Positions 6,071 through 6,590 of a stretch of DNA of 6,590 nucleotides are shown piece after piece. Source of the stretch: Methanobacteriota archaeon. GTDB taxonomy: Archaea; Thermoplasmatota; Thermoplasmata; RBG-16-68-12. Location: positions 1 through 6,590 of the forward strand of contig VBMM01000187.1 in assembly GCA_005878415.1 (NCBI GenBank), given 5' to 3'. Position 1 is the first letter of the stretch. Each line of letters starts with the position of its first letter. The notes beneath the pieces are model-generated. The model was not told the DNA's origin. It saw only the letters and a program-made list of their open reading frames with translations, and made no database searches. A program made the translations under genes and the position numbers.

Positions 6071-6590
6071 ATGGTATCGCGGAAGTCCATCGCGTCGGTC
6101 CTCGACGAATACAAGGACCCCGTCGTCGCGACGGTTTGTTCTCATTCGTCCCTGCAGATTTTCCACGGCGCCCGCCAGGAAGGCTTTCGCACGCTGGGGA
6201 TCGCGATCGGAGAGCGGCCGAGATTCTACGACGCGTTCCCGCTCGCTCGGCCCGATGAATTTCTCCTCGTCGACTCGTACGCGGACATCCTCGACCGCGC
6301 GGACGATCTGGTGGCGAAGCAGGTCGTCACGGTCCCACACGGTTCCTTCGTCGAGTACATGGGCGCGGAGACGTTCGCGAAGCTCCGGATCCCGACGTTC
6401 GGGAACCGGGAGGTGCTCCGGTGGGAAACGGATCGCGAAAAGCAGCGGGAATGGCTGACCTCCGCCGGCGTCTCGATGCCCGCGAAAATCGAGCGGCCCC
6501 AGGACATCGACCGACCCGTGTTCGTCAAGTACTACGGCGCGAAAGGCGGCCGCGGCGCCTTCATCGCGAAGAACTACGAGGATTTCAAGG
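6071..6590 (+). CDS. purP: Formate-dependent FAICAR synthetase PurP (5' part, runs off the window)
   Basis: ATP-grasp enzyme of archaeal purine synthesis. It formylates AICAR using formate and ATP, with no folate cofactor, to give FAICAR on the way to IMP. The visible 173 codons cover about half of a typical protein of roughly 360 aa. Family features include SHSSLQIFHGARQEGF (24-39), VPHGSFVEYMG (88-98), the PTFGNREVLRWE segment (108-119), and PAKIERPQDID leading into VFVKYYGAKGGRG (150-162). There K153 and the Gly-rich loop are the start of the ATP-grasp nucleotide site. The pattern closely resembles the Methanocaldococcus PurP N-terminal half. No stop is reached by 6590. Some archaea carry PurP paralogues whose activity is untested, so the exact substrate is inferred from family membership. 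Confidence 0.92.
   Translation, partial: MVSRKSIASVLDEYKDPVVATVCSHSSLQIFHGARQEGFRTLGIAIGERPRFYDAFPLARPDEFLLVDSYADILDRADDLVAKQVVTVPHGSFVEYMGAETFAKLRIPTFGNREVLRWETDREKQREWLTSAGVSMPAKIERPQDIDRPVFVKYYGAKGGRGAFIAKNYEDFK

Noticed and set aside
5135..6340. A 401-codon minus-strand frame opposite folP and purP
   Set aside because: It runs antisense to two well-supported genes and has shadow-like composition.
1..6590. Hidden mobile element, CRISPR array, toxin-antitoxin pair or defence system
   Set aside because: No repeat-spacer pattern, transposase or integrase motifs were seen. The RHH protein resembles an antitoxin fold, but the gene after it is ftsZ2, not a toxin.

Overview
The window looks like chromosomal DNA from a GC-rich archaeon of the Euryarchaeota/Thermoplasmatota side. 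The reasons are an archaeal-type threonyl-tRNA synthetase with the D-aminoacyl-tRNA-deacylase-like editing domain, a PurP-type (folate-independent) purine enzyme, an FtsZ2-like division GTPase behind a ribbon-helix-helix (RHH) gene, and TATA-like boxes about 25-30 bp before starts that lack Shine-Dalgarno sites. A high-GC uncultivated Thermoplasmata-type lineage is my best guess, but the sequence alone does not fix the taxon. There are seven coding regions, all housekeeping or plausible chromosomal genes. I see no mobile element, CRISPR array, tRNA or rRNA.

Layout: (1) bases 1-96 carry the last 31 codons of an unidentified + strand gene. (2) A nicotinamidase gene (pncA, 126-740) follows after 29 nt. 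(3) A 223-nt spacer ends in a strong TATA box (899-907) and a perfect dyad (935-951). (4) A + strand unit encodes a 105-aa protein made of two tandem RHH repeats (964-1281), then ftsZ2 (1329-2450). (5) On the - strand, converging on ftsZ2 with a single base between stop codons, lies a 235-aa membrane protein with one PKD domain (3159-2452). It is preceded by thrS (5105-3207). (6) thrS and the + strand folP (dihydropteroate synthase, 5165-6046) diverge from a 59-bp spacer whose only AT-rich patch sits almost exactly midway between the two start codons. (7) purP (from 6071) runs off the right edge.

How the genes fit together: the RHH gene and ftsZ2 recall the haloarchaeal cdrS-ftsZ2 operon, in which a small RHH regulator is co-transcribed with the division GTPase. 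Here the RHH unit is duplicated within one polypeptide, and the second copy has an acidic residue where the first has an arginine on the DNA-facing strand. PncA makes nicotinate for NAD salvage, FolP makes dihydropteroate for folate, PurP formylates AICAR from formate and ATP, and ThrRS charges tRNA-Thr. These do not form one pathway. FolP beside PurP is notable because PurP replaces the folate-dependent step of purine synthesis.

The regulatory picture is fairly consistent. thrS, folP and purP each have an AT-rich box placed so that transcription would begin at or within a few bases of the start codon (leaderless mRNAs). The RHH-ftsZ2 unit would instead carry a leader of about 34 nt containing the dyad.
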